This document shows, piece after piece, positions 11,089 through 22,000 of a stretch of 64,000 nt of DNA. Numbering within the stretch: position 1 is the first letter of the stretch; every line of letters begins with the position of its first letter. A program made the translations under genes and the position numbers. The notes beneath the pieces are model-generated. The model worked only from the letters and a program-made list of their open reading frames with translations, made no database searches and was not told where the DNA came from. Source of the DNA: Tanytarsus gracilentus (Eukaryota; Arthropoda; Insecta; Diptera; Chironomidae); contig JAXRKN010000032.1 of assembly GCA_038502055.1 (NCBI GenBank), forward strand, positions 1-64,000, written 5' to 3'.

Positions 11089-11637
11089 CATTCCCCAAGA
11101 ATTGCCGCTAGATGAATAGGGAAGATAACCCTATACATCCGGCGATAGATTTACGCCCATTCGTGGTCTATGTGGAGTAAGCAAGGAGCGGTGCCCCTCT
11201 GAAATCAGCAAAATTTGTCAGAAATTTTCAAGGCTGAGAACATATAGGGAGGTGGGCTCGCCAAGGCCGACAAAACTTTAAGAAAATTTAAGTTTTATAG
11301 GATGAAAGGCAAATCAAAAAAATTTAAATGTATAATTTTTCTTAAAAACAATTATTTTCTTTGTTTTTAAGGCTTGTGAAGGCCTGCCAAGGCCCACAAT
11401 ATGTTTAATTCTAAGCCGTGGGAAATTTTAAGACTTACTTTTTCATGTTTGAAAGCAGATTACTTAATTTTAAAGTCAACAGCTTTAATTTTCTCAAGTG
11501 ACGTCACTTTTGGACGTGATACAAACTTTTCCTCTAAAAAATAATATCGTTAGGTGCATCATTAAAGTTGGATTGTTCAAGAAAAAAAATAAAAATTCAA
11601 AGTAAATTATTTTTCGCTTAAGATTGAGCATCCTAAA
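11089..11637. other. Intergenic stretch upstream of NDUFS4
   Basis: A moderately GC-richer block (about 11090-11230) has no frame I can recognise and may be an old transposon piece. The part nearest NDUFS4 holds a CRE-type palindrome, listed separately. Confidence 0.35.
11496..11509. promoter_or_regulatory. CRE-containing palindrome upstream of NDUFS4
   Basis: AAGTGACGTCACTT is a perfect 14-bp palindrome with a central TGACGTCA, the consensus for CREB/ATF-type bZIP factors. It lies ~130 bp upstream of the NDUFS4 start codon. Function is inferred from the motif only. Confidence 0.4.
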
Positions 11638-12318
11638 ATGCTGTCGACTTTACTTCGTCGCTCAGCATTGGTGTCGAACTGGTAAATTGATACGAGATCT
11701 TAAATTTGTTTATGAAGAGAATTTTTGCTTAATTCAGTTAGGTAACAAACGTTTTTTTTCAGGATCAAACAAACTAGTGTCGCAACTTTCTCAAGCGATG
11801 CATTAAAGCATAAGGAAGCACCAATTGTGGACAATACAGTCATTCTTTCCGACGAAGAATATAGAGAGCGCAAGAAATTGGAGAATTTAGTTTCACTTCC
11901 AAAAGAGGTAAATTATTTAACTTCAGGAATTATCGACTGAAATTTATATTTTTAGAAAAATCTTTCTCCAATTAACGGAGTTCCGGAAGAGCATGTAAAA
12001 AGTCGTCGTGTCCGTATCTTTATTCCAGCAAAGAATGCTATGCAGAGTGGAACTCATAATCTTAACACTTGGCGTATTGAATTTGATAATAGGGAACGCT
12101 GGGAAAATTCTCTCATGGGCTGGTCTTCGACCGGTGATCCCTTGTCGAATATGAGCGGCGTTGTTGAATTTAATACAAAGGAAGAAGCAGTTGAGCATTG
12201 TGAAAAGCAAGGCTGGAAATGGTTTATTTCATCAGAGGAGAAGCCGAAGAAGGAACGCGTCAAGAACTATGGAGTCAACTTTTCATGGGACAAACGAACA
12301 AGGGTCTCTACAAAGTAA
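11638..12318 (+). CDS. NDUFS4: NADH dehydrogenase (ubiquinone) iron-sulfur protein 4, mitochondrial
   Basis: The three coding exons are 11638-11681, 11763-11907 and 11956-12318, giving 183 aa; the human protein is 175 aa. The product is the 18-kDa accessory subunit of respiratory complex I at the matrix arm. The N-terminus is a mitochondrial presequence, Arg-rich and lacking acids (MLSTLLRRSALVSNW). Family hallmarks follow: RIFIPAKNAMQSG, then NTWRIEFDNRERWENSLMGW, then YGVNFSWDKRTRVSTK at the C-terminus. All introns are GT-AG with matching phases. An AATAAA at 12343-12348 lies just after the stop, and the gene converges on REV1 only 67 bp away. Confidence 0.96.
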
Positions 12319-12385
12319 ATTTAATGATGACATTTAAATGTTAATAAAATTCACTTAGGGAAGAACGATTAAGTATTTTATTGAT

Positions 12386-15300
12386 CTAAAATTCATAAGG
12401 AGCGCTTAGTTTTTTCTTAAAAATATTTCGCATTTCATCTTGAAGAGTTTCATAGAATTGCTTGTACGCTAATTTCCATGAATTTTTATCACCTTCTCCA
12501 ATCATACGATGAAGGCATCTAATAGTGACAAATAGACACTCTAGATTTTTTGTTCGAACCAGTTCAGTAAGAGATTTGCAAATAATAAATGTTTCTTTAT
12601 CAATTTCATCTTTAGCCTCTATCCAAGTTTTAACTTTTGTTTTCCATTCAGGATCCATGAATATATTTTCCGCTTGAATGCCTGTTTCCATTTTCGATAA
12701 TGATGACAACTCCGGTTTGGTTTCTTCAAATTCATAGTCTCTCAAAATTTCATCAACAATATCCGGTGGAAGCTCACTCAAGACATCGGGGTCAATCGCT
12801 CTTCTTTTTGTTGGCTTTTGAACTGCAAACATGTTGGTAACAGAAGTGAAAGAATTGCATGATTTAATACGCTTTATAGGACGTCCGCTCTTAATTGTTG
12901 AAGATTTCTTATGAGGTGACGCATTAATTTTATCAATAGGTTCTAATGGCTTTTTGGCACCGCCATTTTCAGAAATTTTTTTAAACATCTCTAGCAATTT
13001 TCCACTGCCTGTTTGTACCTTTTCGTCGTCTAATTTTGAGACCTGAAAATCCCCTAATTATTCCTAATTATCCTAATTATTTCTAATTATTCCTAATTAT
13101 TCTAATTATTCCTAATTATTCTAATTATTTCTAATTATTCCTAATTATTCTAATTATTTCTAATTATTCCTAATTATTCCTAATTTTTTTCTTAATTTTT
13201 TTTTTTGGATAATTAGATAATTAGAATAATTAGGATAATTAGGATAATTAGATAATTAGAATAATTAGTTGAAGTTGTCGCGCAGCGACAACCCATTTCC
13301 TAATTATCCTAATTATGCTAATTATTCTAATTATTCTAATTATCACTTTTTTTCTTACCGCAGCGGTACAAAAAAAAGTGATAATTAGAATAATTAGAAT
13401 AATTAGCATAATTAGGATAATTAGGATAATTAGGAAAAGGGTTGTCGCTGCGCGACAACTTCAACTAATTATTCTAATTATCCTAATTATCCTAATTATC
13501 AAAAAAAATTAAGAAAAAAATTAGAATAATTAGAATAATTAGAATAATTAGGAATAATTAGAAAATAATTAGAATAATTAGAAATAATTAGAATAAGAGA
13601 GAGATGAGATCAAAGGGATAGCAAACCTGAACTCCTATTCCTCTTAAATCATGCGGAGGTATCTCTAAAGCATCTAAGATGCTTACGGAGCTGCTAAAAA
13701 TTGCAATTGGATCATTTGTATAGGTCGCTAGCTGTGCTGATTTGCTGCATTTATCTGCCTCTCAAAAAATTCCTTATTATTTTCTCAATAATTATGAATA
13801 ATTAAGTTACCTCTCCAAAACCCATATATTTTTTTGATACTTCTGGTGCATCTTTAGCACGCATCATAGTTTTCAATGTAATACATTTTCCCTTTCTATT
13901 GATTTCAATAAGCCTTTTGGATAGCTCTTCACAAACTTGCATTAGAAAACTCTTGACTTCACTATCCTCATTGAAGCGGATGCCATAGTTAATGTCTACG
14001 GAAACGGACTTTCTAACCTGGTCGTACATGAGCTTCAAAAAATAAAAAATATATTATTTTTAGATCGAGAGATAACTAGGAAAATATCTATGTAACACCT
14101 TTCGATCATCAACGCCTCTCGACATCTTCTGCATAGCTTCACCGAATTTCTTGCCAAAATGACTTTGAAGCACGTGTACAGGTATATCTTGCAGTTGACC
14201 ACACGTCAAGAGCCCAAGCTTATCTAAATTATAAGCAGAGCTGTGTCCAATTCCTGGAAGATCAGTTATTTTTATCTCTCTCATAAACTCAACTACATCA
14301 ATTGACAACAATTCAAATTGTCCGTTTGGTTTTGCTCTCTTAGTAGCCAAACGTGCCTGCAAAATTAAAAATGCTTAATTATTTTCCTATTCAACAATTA
14401 TACTATTCACTTGCAAAAGGCATTCTTCTAATTCTATTAAAAAATACCTGTAAACGATTGCTTCCAATCCCAACTGAAGATGAACAACCAGTCTGACCAA
14501 AAATATTTTCTCGCAAGAGCGTTATAAAGTCCATCACATTAATGTTACACTCGACAATTACACTCTTGAGATTAGCATATAATTCATCACATGAAACGGC
14601 TTCGATATCGAGCGTGTATTTTGCTACAGTATCATATAGCGTAAACGCTGTTCTTTTATACTCTTCAAAATCATATGGGATAGTTCTAAGATCGGGACAG
14701 AGCTTCAAGGCTTCTCCAACAAACATTCCGTTCCTCAGGCCTCTTTCTCTAGCCTCATAGGAGCATGATGCAATTTCAGACATTGAAATGAACTCGTCTT
14801 GCATCCTGCCTTTTGAATGAGTCACTGCAACGGGTTTTCCCCTTAAATGAGGATATTTTTTCAGGCCAACAGAGACAAAGAAGCAATCCATATCTATATG
14901 CATAATAATGTCGCCTTCAGGTATCTAAGATGAATTATTCCTAATTATTCCTAATTATTCTAATTATTCCTAATTATTCTAATTATTCTAATTATTTTCT
15001 TAATTTTTTTAATTTTTTTTGATAATTAGCATAATTAGGATAATTAGGAATAATTAGTTGAAGTTGTCGCGCAGCGACAACCTTTTTCCTAATTATCTAA
15101 TTATGCTAATTATCTTTTTTTTTACCGCAGGTACTCTCTCAGTCTTTGGCAATTTTTTAAGCACATCTCTTTCGGTAAATTTCCAGTCATGCTTTTTTCT
15201 CAATTCGGCAATGTAAAACTTAAATCCACTCGAGAGACTTGAAATGTGATGAAGACGCGAGTTTTTGAGAAACTCTTGGAGAAAATCCCTATCTACAGCA

Positions 15301-15931
15301 GTTCCCGTCTTATAGTTTTCAACATGAATTTCTTCTGTACTTAGCTTAAAACATATGTGCGGTTGAGCTGAATTGTGTTTTGTATAGAGAAGGTATTTTC
15401 TGTAATCTAATAGCCGCTTTTCTTTTAAGCTATCGACAATCCATTCTGGTTTTACTAAATTCTTAGTTATGCTTGCCGATCTAATTTTAACATCCGGCAA
15501 GTTGCTACAGATTATAAATTTGGTTTGACTCCTTTGATAGTGATGAAAAACCCCACCGTTTTCAATCATAATCATTTTCAGTTCCTCAGCTGATGGATTT
15601 GTTCGTCCATTAACAAAGATTGAGACTCCTTAAAAAATATATATATATAATTATTTCAAAAATTTCCCGTCAAATTTAATTTACCTTCGAAAATTTTTGT
15701 TTTTTGAAGATGCTCTTGAAGTGAAGCAAACTGATCCTCCAATTTGTTTATTTTGACAGTCATATATCCGCCATGCTCGACAAAAGCATTATCATCCGGT
15801 GCTTGTTTCTTCATGCTGAGCTCTTGTAAAAATTTAAATACCGTAAACAATTCTAACTTTTCACCGGGGGGATAATAATAATAAGGGCCACGAAAAAGAT
15901 GCAAACAATCGTCGCTCAAAAAATGATGCAA
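12386..15931 (-). CDS. REV1: DNA repair protein REV1 (Y-family translesion polymerase)
   Basis: The seven exons on the minus strand are 15931-15685, 15628-15126, 14924-14448, 14356-14099, 14032-13811, 13758-13627 and 13042-12386, giving about 831 aa. REV1 is a deoxycytidyl transferase and the scaffold of translesion synthesis. The BRCT domain runs from GGYMTVKINKLEDQF through LVKPEWIVDSL. RLHHIS precedes the catalytic core. The core has MHIDMDCFF (metal-binding Asp) and SCDELYANL, where the usual DEALVD motif is altered but the acidic pair is kept. INYGIRF marks the little-finger region. A ubiquitin-binding motif (LPPDIVDEILRDY) and the C-terminal polymerase-binding domain end the protein. 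Two introns consist almost wholly of palindromic CTAATTATT repeats. The start at 15931 is the first ATG; an upstream exon is possible. Confidence 0.93.
13190..13530. repeat. Large near-perfect palindrome of CTAATTATT units in REV1 intron 6
   Basis: The arms on either side of about 13360 are inverted copies: runs of CTAATTATC/CTAATTATT, then the hairpin GTTGTCGCGCAGCGACAAC (13274-13292, and its complement at 13441-13459). The centre reads CTTACCGCAGCGGTAC. Further CTAATTATTC arrays flank both sides and fill most of the 584-bp intron. A ~200-bp half copy forms REV1 intron 2. Confidence 0.85.
14925..15125. repeat. REV1 intron 2 made of the same palindromic repeat
   Basis: Practically the whole 201-bp intron is CTAATTATTC array, GATAATTAGCATAATTAGG, the GTTGTCGC hairpin (15064-15082), and CTAATTATC followed by a T-tract and ACCGCAG. 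On the coding strand the donor reads CTGCG|GTAAAAAAAAA, which lies at the edge of the repeat. Confidence 0.75.
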
Positions 15932-16275
15932 AGTTTAATAAACAAAATCTTGACGTAATAACGGAAATTTAACATTAAAAAAATTAATAAAGTGTATTTC
16001 TTATGTTAAAAAATATTTTTTCTTTGATTTATATTTAAAAAAATCTGTGATTACTTTATTCACATTTTCGCGCATAAATTTAAATAGGGATGCAAAGCTT
16101 GCCATGCTTTTCATTGTGAATTAAGAGATCAGAAAGTGTATTTTGTTTAATTTAGAAATGTTTAATTAAATGTCTAATTATTATTTTATCACCGCTCGAA
16201 TGAAATTGTCGCGGTTAACGAAAGGGGGGGGGGTTTAACTTTTCGCATCATTTTCTTTTTTTGAAATGCTAAAAA

Positions 16276-16871
16276 ATGAGCATCAATAAGAACCAAAAAA
16301 GGTAAAAATTTAATTGTTATTAGAGAATCGTAGTTCAACAAAAGTTTCAAATTTTAGAAAGCAGAAAGTAGTTTATACCACGAAAGAAAGTAATCTAACT
16401 GATAATTCAAAGAAATACGATTTATTATACGAAGATTCTGATGAAGAACCGCCAGATTTCAGTTATCTCCTACAACAGCATACAGCAACTGGATCTCACT
16501 TTGTTTTTAAAGAAGAGCTAAAGAAATTTCAAGGCGATAGTTTTACTACACAAAAATATTTTAACGTTGATACAAAGTTATTAAACCTAGCATTCGAGTC
16601 AATTCCATTTCAAGAGAGACACAACAGTGGTATTGAATGGTCAGCAGAGGAACTTGATCGAATGACAGAACGAGCGAGAGATGGTGAAAAGGCTTACTTT
16701 CAGTTAATTAACATAAAATTACACAAGTCTGAAAAAGGATCCCGGCAGAAAGTGAGCATAGAGACAGATAGAGCCGTTGTCACAGCCAAGGAAGTAAGAA
16801 TAGAGTCACTGAAGAGTGAGGAGGATAAAAGTTCTATGGAAAAGTGGCTCGATGATATTTTAGACGTGTAA
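16276..16871 (+). CDS. Aven-like cell death / checkpoint regulator
   Basis: Exon 1 is 16276-16301 and exon 2 is 16358-16871, separated by a 56-bp GT-AG intron, giving 179 aa. The ATG gives MSINKNQK and the frame joins at AG|A. The match to Aven is by motif order: DFSYLLQQ..GSHFVFKEE (Aven has DFxxLLxxxGxSFxxFxFxxE), YFNVDTKLLNLAFESIPFQER (Aven has a VDxxLLxxALxxLPLxxR element) and a C-terminal MEKWLDDILDV (Aven has LEDWLDSMI). Aven binds Bcl-xL/Apaf-1 and promotes ATM activation in vertebrates; the insect role is inferred. The stop codon lies 2 bp before the USB1 start, so the two probably share one mRNA. It is divergent to REV1 (344 bp). Confidence 0.65.
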
Positions 16872-16873
16872 AA

Positions 16874-17587
16874 ATGTTAGTTAATTACAGTAGTAGCAGC
16901 AGCTCATCATCATCCGAGTCCGAATCATCGCCAAAAAAATGTAAAAAGTTGCCAGTGCCTTTCGAAAGAAAACCATTAAGTAGTTCTCAAAAAGAGCCAC
17001 AGGATGGAAGAAAAAGACAAATAGAACACGTAGAAGGCAATTGGTCATCGCACATTTTCATTCAAGTTGAAACTGAATTAATAGAAAAATTTAATTGTTT
17101 CATTGAAGAAATTGAGACAAAGTTTTCTGATATAAAAGCTATAAAATCGCCACACATTAGTCTCTCAAAAATGTTTATTCTTAAGTTCCATTGGATTGAC
17201 AATTTTTTTAAAGTCCTCACAAAAAATGTCAAATTTCAAGAGTTTAACCTTGAATTCGCACCGGAACTGAGATTTCTTTCCAATGAGGATAAATCAAGGT
17301 ATTTTGTAAGTTTGCTTGTGCACGACTCGTGTCGAGACCAGATGAAAAAAATTGTAAACTTGATTGATGGGACTCTCAAAGAATTTGAATTTTCGCCTTA
17401 CTACTCTCAAGCAATTTACCACATGTCAATCTTTTGGAAATTAAGTGAATTCAGCGATGAAGAAAAAGAGTTTATTACTTTCGGAATTGAAACTCTGATG
17501 AGTAGAGATGCAAACTTTTATAATTTAGTTGATAAGATTACCTTTAAAACTGGCAATAAAGTAAAGTTTTTGCACTGTTCTTCATAA
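16874..17587 (+). CDS. USB1: U6 snRNA phosphodiesterase USB1
   Basis: A single exon encodes 237 aa. USB1 (Mpn1/C16orf57) is a nuclear 2H-family exonuclease that trims the oligo(U) tail of U6 snRNA. Both catalytic H-x-S motifs are visible: SPHISLSK at about residue 96 and YHMSIFW at about residue 191. GNWSSHIFI and the closing FKTGNKV match the family, and the length is close to human USB1 (265 aa). The N-terminus is a long Ser/Glu run typical of disordered tails. The start is ATG at 16874, only 2 bp after the upstream Aven-like stop, and there is no room for a separate promoter. Confidence 0.9.
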   Translation: MLVNYSSSSSSSSSESESSPKKCKKLPVPFERKPLSSSQKEPQDGRKRQIEHVEGNWSSHIFIQVETELIEKFNCFIEEIETKFSDIKAIKSPHISLSKMFILKFHWIDNFFKVLTKNVKFQEFNLEFAPELRFLSNEDKSRYFVSLLVHDSCRDQMKKIVNLIDGTLKEFEFSPYYSQAIYHMSIFWKLSEFSDEEKEFITFGIETLMSRDANFYNLVDKITFKTGNKVKFLHCSS

Positions 17588-17612
17588 TTAAAATTTTCTA
17601 TTGATAATCAAC

Positions 17613-17738
17613 AGAATTAGTCACTTTTAATGTTGAAGATTACGAAGAAGGTCAAATCAATTGGTTACTCGATGGCTCAAAATCAGATATTAGCACTGGT
17701 TCTGGAATTTACATCGCTGGTCTTTCGGTCAAAGATGG
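17613..17738 (+). other. Isolated exon-like open segment
   Basis: An acceptor (AATCAACAG) and a donor (GATGG|GTAAAG) bracket an open 126-bp segment whose translation contains VEDYEEGQINWLLDG and TGSGIYIAGLSV. It is codon-like, but no partner exon is evident, and USB1 already ends with its usual C-terminus. It could be an alternative 3' exon of USB1, a relic of a duplicated gene, or chance. Confidence 0.3.
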
Positions 17739-17802
17739 GTAAAGCTGGCTATAACACAATATGATATATATAGTGACTTTTCCAAAATGTTAAGTAAATT
17801 TA

Positions 17803-18389
17803 TTAATGTATTTCTGTCATTGAGCGTGTATGTGCTTCTTCTTCTTCCGTCTCCTCGGCAATTCTTCTAGGTGGATTTTTACCAGGCGGCAAAAAAAGAT
17901 TAAGCGCTTCTTCATAAGTTTGAGAAAATTTTAATTCAGATAAATCTTTTTTAAGTGCAACGTCCTCTTCTTCTTCAGCCTGCTGCTGTTGATCCTTCAG
18001 AAGTACTCGATTCATTTTGAGAATTTTATTTGTCTGTGCAATAAATTTGTAGAAATTTTTACATTGACTATAAAACGGATCCATAGCAGCAACGGCATCA
18101 TATTCATCTTCCTCAAAGTATACGTGAGTTCCAATCGAGTATTCAAAGTTACCTTAAAAAAAATTGAATTAACTTAATTCTACATGAGACTTTGAATTTA
18201 TTTACCCTCAAAAAATCTGTTATTTACTTGTAATAAAAGTTTTTTGTCATTTCCGACCATTTTGAGATGGACCGCTTCAAGAATTTCACTCTCCGACATT
18301 GATGTTGACTCTATATCTACATAAACGAGCACTTCTTCTTCAACGGAATCGTCGATTTTACATTTATTTCTGGATATTTTTTGAGACAT
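17803..18389 (-). CDS. GTF3C6: General transcription factor 3C polypeptide 6 (TFIIIC subunit)
   Basis: The two exons are 18389-18206 and 18152-17803 (phase 1), giving 177 aa; human GTF3C6 is 213 aa. It is a small TFIIIC subunit with the tau55/35-type triple-barrel fold, acting in RNA polymerase III initiation on tRNA genes. Family features are EEEVLVYVDIESTSMSESEIL at the N-terminus, then LLLQVNNRFFEG joining to NFEYSIGTHVYFEEDE across the intron (human QVDSCVFAGEYEDTLGTCVIFEE), and later KILKMNRVLL. The C-terminus is Glu-rich. The gene is short and divergent, so the name rests on the central barrel motif. Confidence 0.85.
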
Positions 18390-18428
18390 TTTTTATAAAA
18401 GTCGTAAACGGTTTTAAAAATTCAAAAA

Positions 18429-18673
18429 AACAAAGTGGGGTAACGCTCATATGCACATCTTTCCGTCCGTCTGCACCTTCCAGATCTCGCCCCTGGACCA
18501 GCTAGAGACTTCGGGTTTTCGTATTTAAATTTATTGGACTGTTTTTTTTTTAAATGAATGAATGATTGGATTTATTTGTACGGTTTAAGATACATTGCAA
18601 TTTGGTAATTTTTGAATAAATACTGATCTGATCCATCGTTTACGCGGCAACATCCACCAGTGGGTTTTGAAAC
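18429..18673. mobile_element. Short copy of the GTGGGTTTTGAAAC repeat family
   Basis: This copy carries GGGGTAACGCTCATATG, the CCGTCCGTCTGCACCTTC motif and the end CAGTGGGTTTTGAAAC followed by a T-tract, as in the 6321-6972 element. It sits between the divergent GTF3C6 and SHPRH genes. The remaining ~420 bp up to SHPRH show nothing else that I can name. Confidence 0.55.
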
Positions 18674-19094
18674 ATTTTTTGTTAGTTATTACACTTTATC
18701 GAGGGGATAACACGTGCGCCGAATTGCCGAGAATTTTATGATTTTGCAGAGTTTTTTGTTTTAACCCGTTTTACCAAGAAAAAAATGAGAAACGAGAAAA
18801 TCTCTCAATCGGTTGAAATTTTTTTAAGAATTCTCAATCAAACTGCTATGCTAATAAAAATTTATTTTTTAAACGTAAATAAAATTAAATAATGGATTCT
18901 TTAAGGAACTCACCTTTAAGGAACTTAATTGCAAGCGCTGACACTCAAAAGAAGGCTTATTTGGGATTTAAAATGAAGAAACACTACATTTTGATTCAAA
19001 ATTGAAATACAATTCCTAGATCAATTCGGCTATCTAGTTATCCCCTCACACAATATGTATATTTGCCTGAACTCCAAATTAAAACAAATAAAAA

Positions 19095-22000
19095 ATGGCA
19101 AATTATAATATTTTAACGAGCATAGGTAAAAAAATCGAAAAAGATTGCTATCCAGAAGATGTGTTTTTATATTGTGGAGTGAAATATGAAAAGCTTTTAC
19201 TTTGGAATCAGTTTGATAAGCTAACAAGTAAGATTTTTATTTCAAAGGTCGGGAACTTTTTGTTTAATATATTCCCTTAATTTTAGATTTGCACAAAAGT
19301 AGTGGATTTTTTCTACAAAACACATTCAATAACGGTGAAGAATACTTGACTTTATGCTATTCCCTTAACACTGCGGAGAAATATTGCTCAAGTATGGCCA
19401 AGAGCCAGCGGGATTTCATAATAAAAACATTTTTTGAGACCACGAATCAAGTTCCAGCGCAGGACTACAACGAAATGGGGTTTCAAACACTCGATCGTTT
19501 TTACGAGAGACTAAAGGAGGAACACGAAAACGATGACCTAAGCAAGGTACCACAAAATGTTCAGCATGCAAGTCTTAAAGAAACAACTCGACTAAGAAAC
19601 TATCAAATACGAGGAATAAAGTGGCTCCTTAAACGTGAACTCGAAGTGGAAGAGCTTCCATCTAACTATATTGAAATGCACTCCAAATTCAATTCACAAC
19701 AAAAGATTTTTTATTCACCGAGCACAAAAGATTTTGTCTTGCAGAAACCAGATAGTTTATACTATCCTAGAGGGGGACTTTTGTGCGACGAAATGGGATT
19801 GGGTAAAACAGTCGAAATGATTACCTTAATTTTAATGAATCCACGAAAAAAACGAGGCGAGAAGAGAAAAGTCGATGACATCGACGACATTCCACTGAAG
19901 ACTATTAGTGCTTTGAAAAATTACAAGGGCTCACGTTTAAAGTGTATATGTTATCAGCAGAAAAAAGAAAAAGAAGGTTCCCTAGTTATTTGCTCATTAT
20001 GCTTTCATGCCCAGCACAAAAAATGCGTTGGCAAAGTTGAAGATATTTTCTCATACATTTGTCCTGCTTGTTACAGGGTAAAAATAAGTAGAAATTCAGC
20101 GTGAGTAATTTTAGTCTACTCAATTATTTAAAGAAATATTTTTATCGTAGCCGATTGAATATAATCAGTTTTATCTAATTGTATTTAGTTAAACTTGATT
20201 TAAAATGAGACACCAATTACTCACGTTGAAAATTTTCAAATTTAACAATTCCTAATTACTTCCCTAATTATTTTTTAATCACAAGTCCACAAATCGAGTT
20301 GTTGAGTCCAAAACAACCATCATTGTGACTCCAACGTCTATCAAAAAACAGTGGATGAGTGAAATTTCTCGCCATGTTGAAGATAAAAACTTTAAAGTCC
20401 TCCTCTATAATGGCATTGGAAGTAACTGGATATCACCAGACGAAATCTCCAATTATGACATTGTAATCACGGATTTTGCAACACTCTCTCGCGAGCTGTA
20501 CTTTGCTCAAGCAATTGATCGTCAATTGAGACAAACTAAGAAATTTGAAAATCCTCCCAGTCCTCTTGTACATGTCAAATTTTGGCGCGTTATATTGGAT
20601 GAGGCACAAATGGTTGAAAATGCCAACAATAGACCAGGTTAGTAATGATTTAAATAGCATGAATTAAATGATAAAATTATAAAAATAACTAATGATTGAA
20701 AATCAACCAGCTCAAATGGTAAAAACTCTGAAGACCATCAATCGTTGGGGATGTACAGGTACACCAATTGAAAAGGGATCAATTTACCATCTGCACGGTC
20801 TCATTTCTTTTCTTGGCATTTACCCATACACAAATAACGACAACTTTAATGGTCTATGGAATGAGTATCGAAATGGACGACCCGAGAAGCTCGTTGAGTT
20901 TCTGTCGAAAATTTTGTGGCGAACCAGAAAAAAGGATGTGCAGGAAGAAATTAATATTCCGCCACAGTTGGAAATTATTCATTTTGTACAGATGAGTGAT
21001 TTACAAAAATGCTTTTACGAGAGAGTTCATCAAGCAACGAGACCGGATTTTCAAAAGCACATATTCAATTTTATTTCACACTACGATAGGGAGAGTAAAC
21101 AGCGAGTTGCTGACTATGCTCTAAAAAACAAAGCTATCTTTGAGCTCAATAATGCCACTTTAAAAACCCTCCTTGAACCGTTGCGGAAACTGAGACAAGA
21201 TTGCACTATCGCAAATATCTTTACAGCCAATGATCAAACACGTGTCAAACAGACTCTGCATGCGGTAATTTCACAATACTTTTTAGTGAAATTCACACAT
21301 ATAACAGCTTTTTTTTTGCTTTTTAGGATCAACTTCACGATCACTTGGTTAAGAAAACAACTATTGAATGTAAATCGGCTTTAAGAACAATCTGCTCAAG
21401 TCTTAACGGCATCGCAGCTTTAAAAATTGCAAAAGAAAAGTATGAAGAGGCTACTGGGATGTATAAGCAAGTCTTGAGACTCGCTAATGATTACAACGAC
21501 GCGCATGGAGTTCAGTGAGTCATTTAGAATTAAGAATCTCTCGTCTGAATAAATAATCAAATTAAAGTTTATTTATTTATTTAAGTCCCTTATTTAAGTC
21601 CCTTTTTTAAATCATTTAGCGTCGACTCTATGCTTCAAATTCACGCTTACAATAGCCTTATAGAAATGGCAGCTATTACACAGAATGAGACGGAATTAGC
21701 AAACAAAGAGAAATACACGAATGAAATGATTAAGTTCGAGTGGAAGTATATTAAAAGTTACTACGATAAAGTCCAGAATATCAACAAGGAGCTTGATGAC
21801 TGCAAGGAAGAGTTTAAAAGCGCAAAGCTTAATTTTAGAGACCGCGATGGACATTGGTGGCGTGACATTATTTCACACGATGTGCAACAAATTAACGTGG
21901 AAATTTTTTCTTTTGGTGTGATTAGCGGATTAGCAGCAACAACAACAACAGGAATTCAGCTCATTTTAACTAAATGGTGTGATAAAATCGAACTTTTTTC

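Noticed and set aside
10036..11091. Three ORFs of 66-104 aa rich in AEFLQIL-type repeats
   Set aside because: They are translations of the CTGCAGAATTT array on both strands, so they reflect the repeat and not a protein.
13315..13512. 65-aa ORF of Ile/Leu/Arg repeats
   Set aside because: It is a translation of the CTAATTATT palindrome within a REV1 intron.
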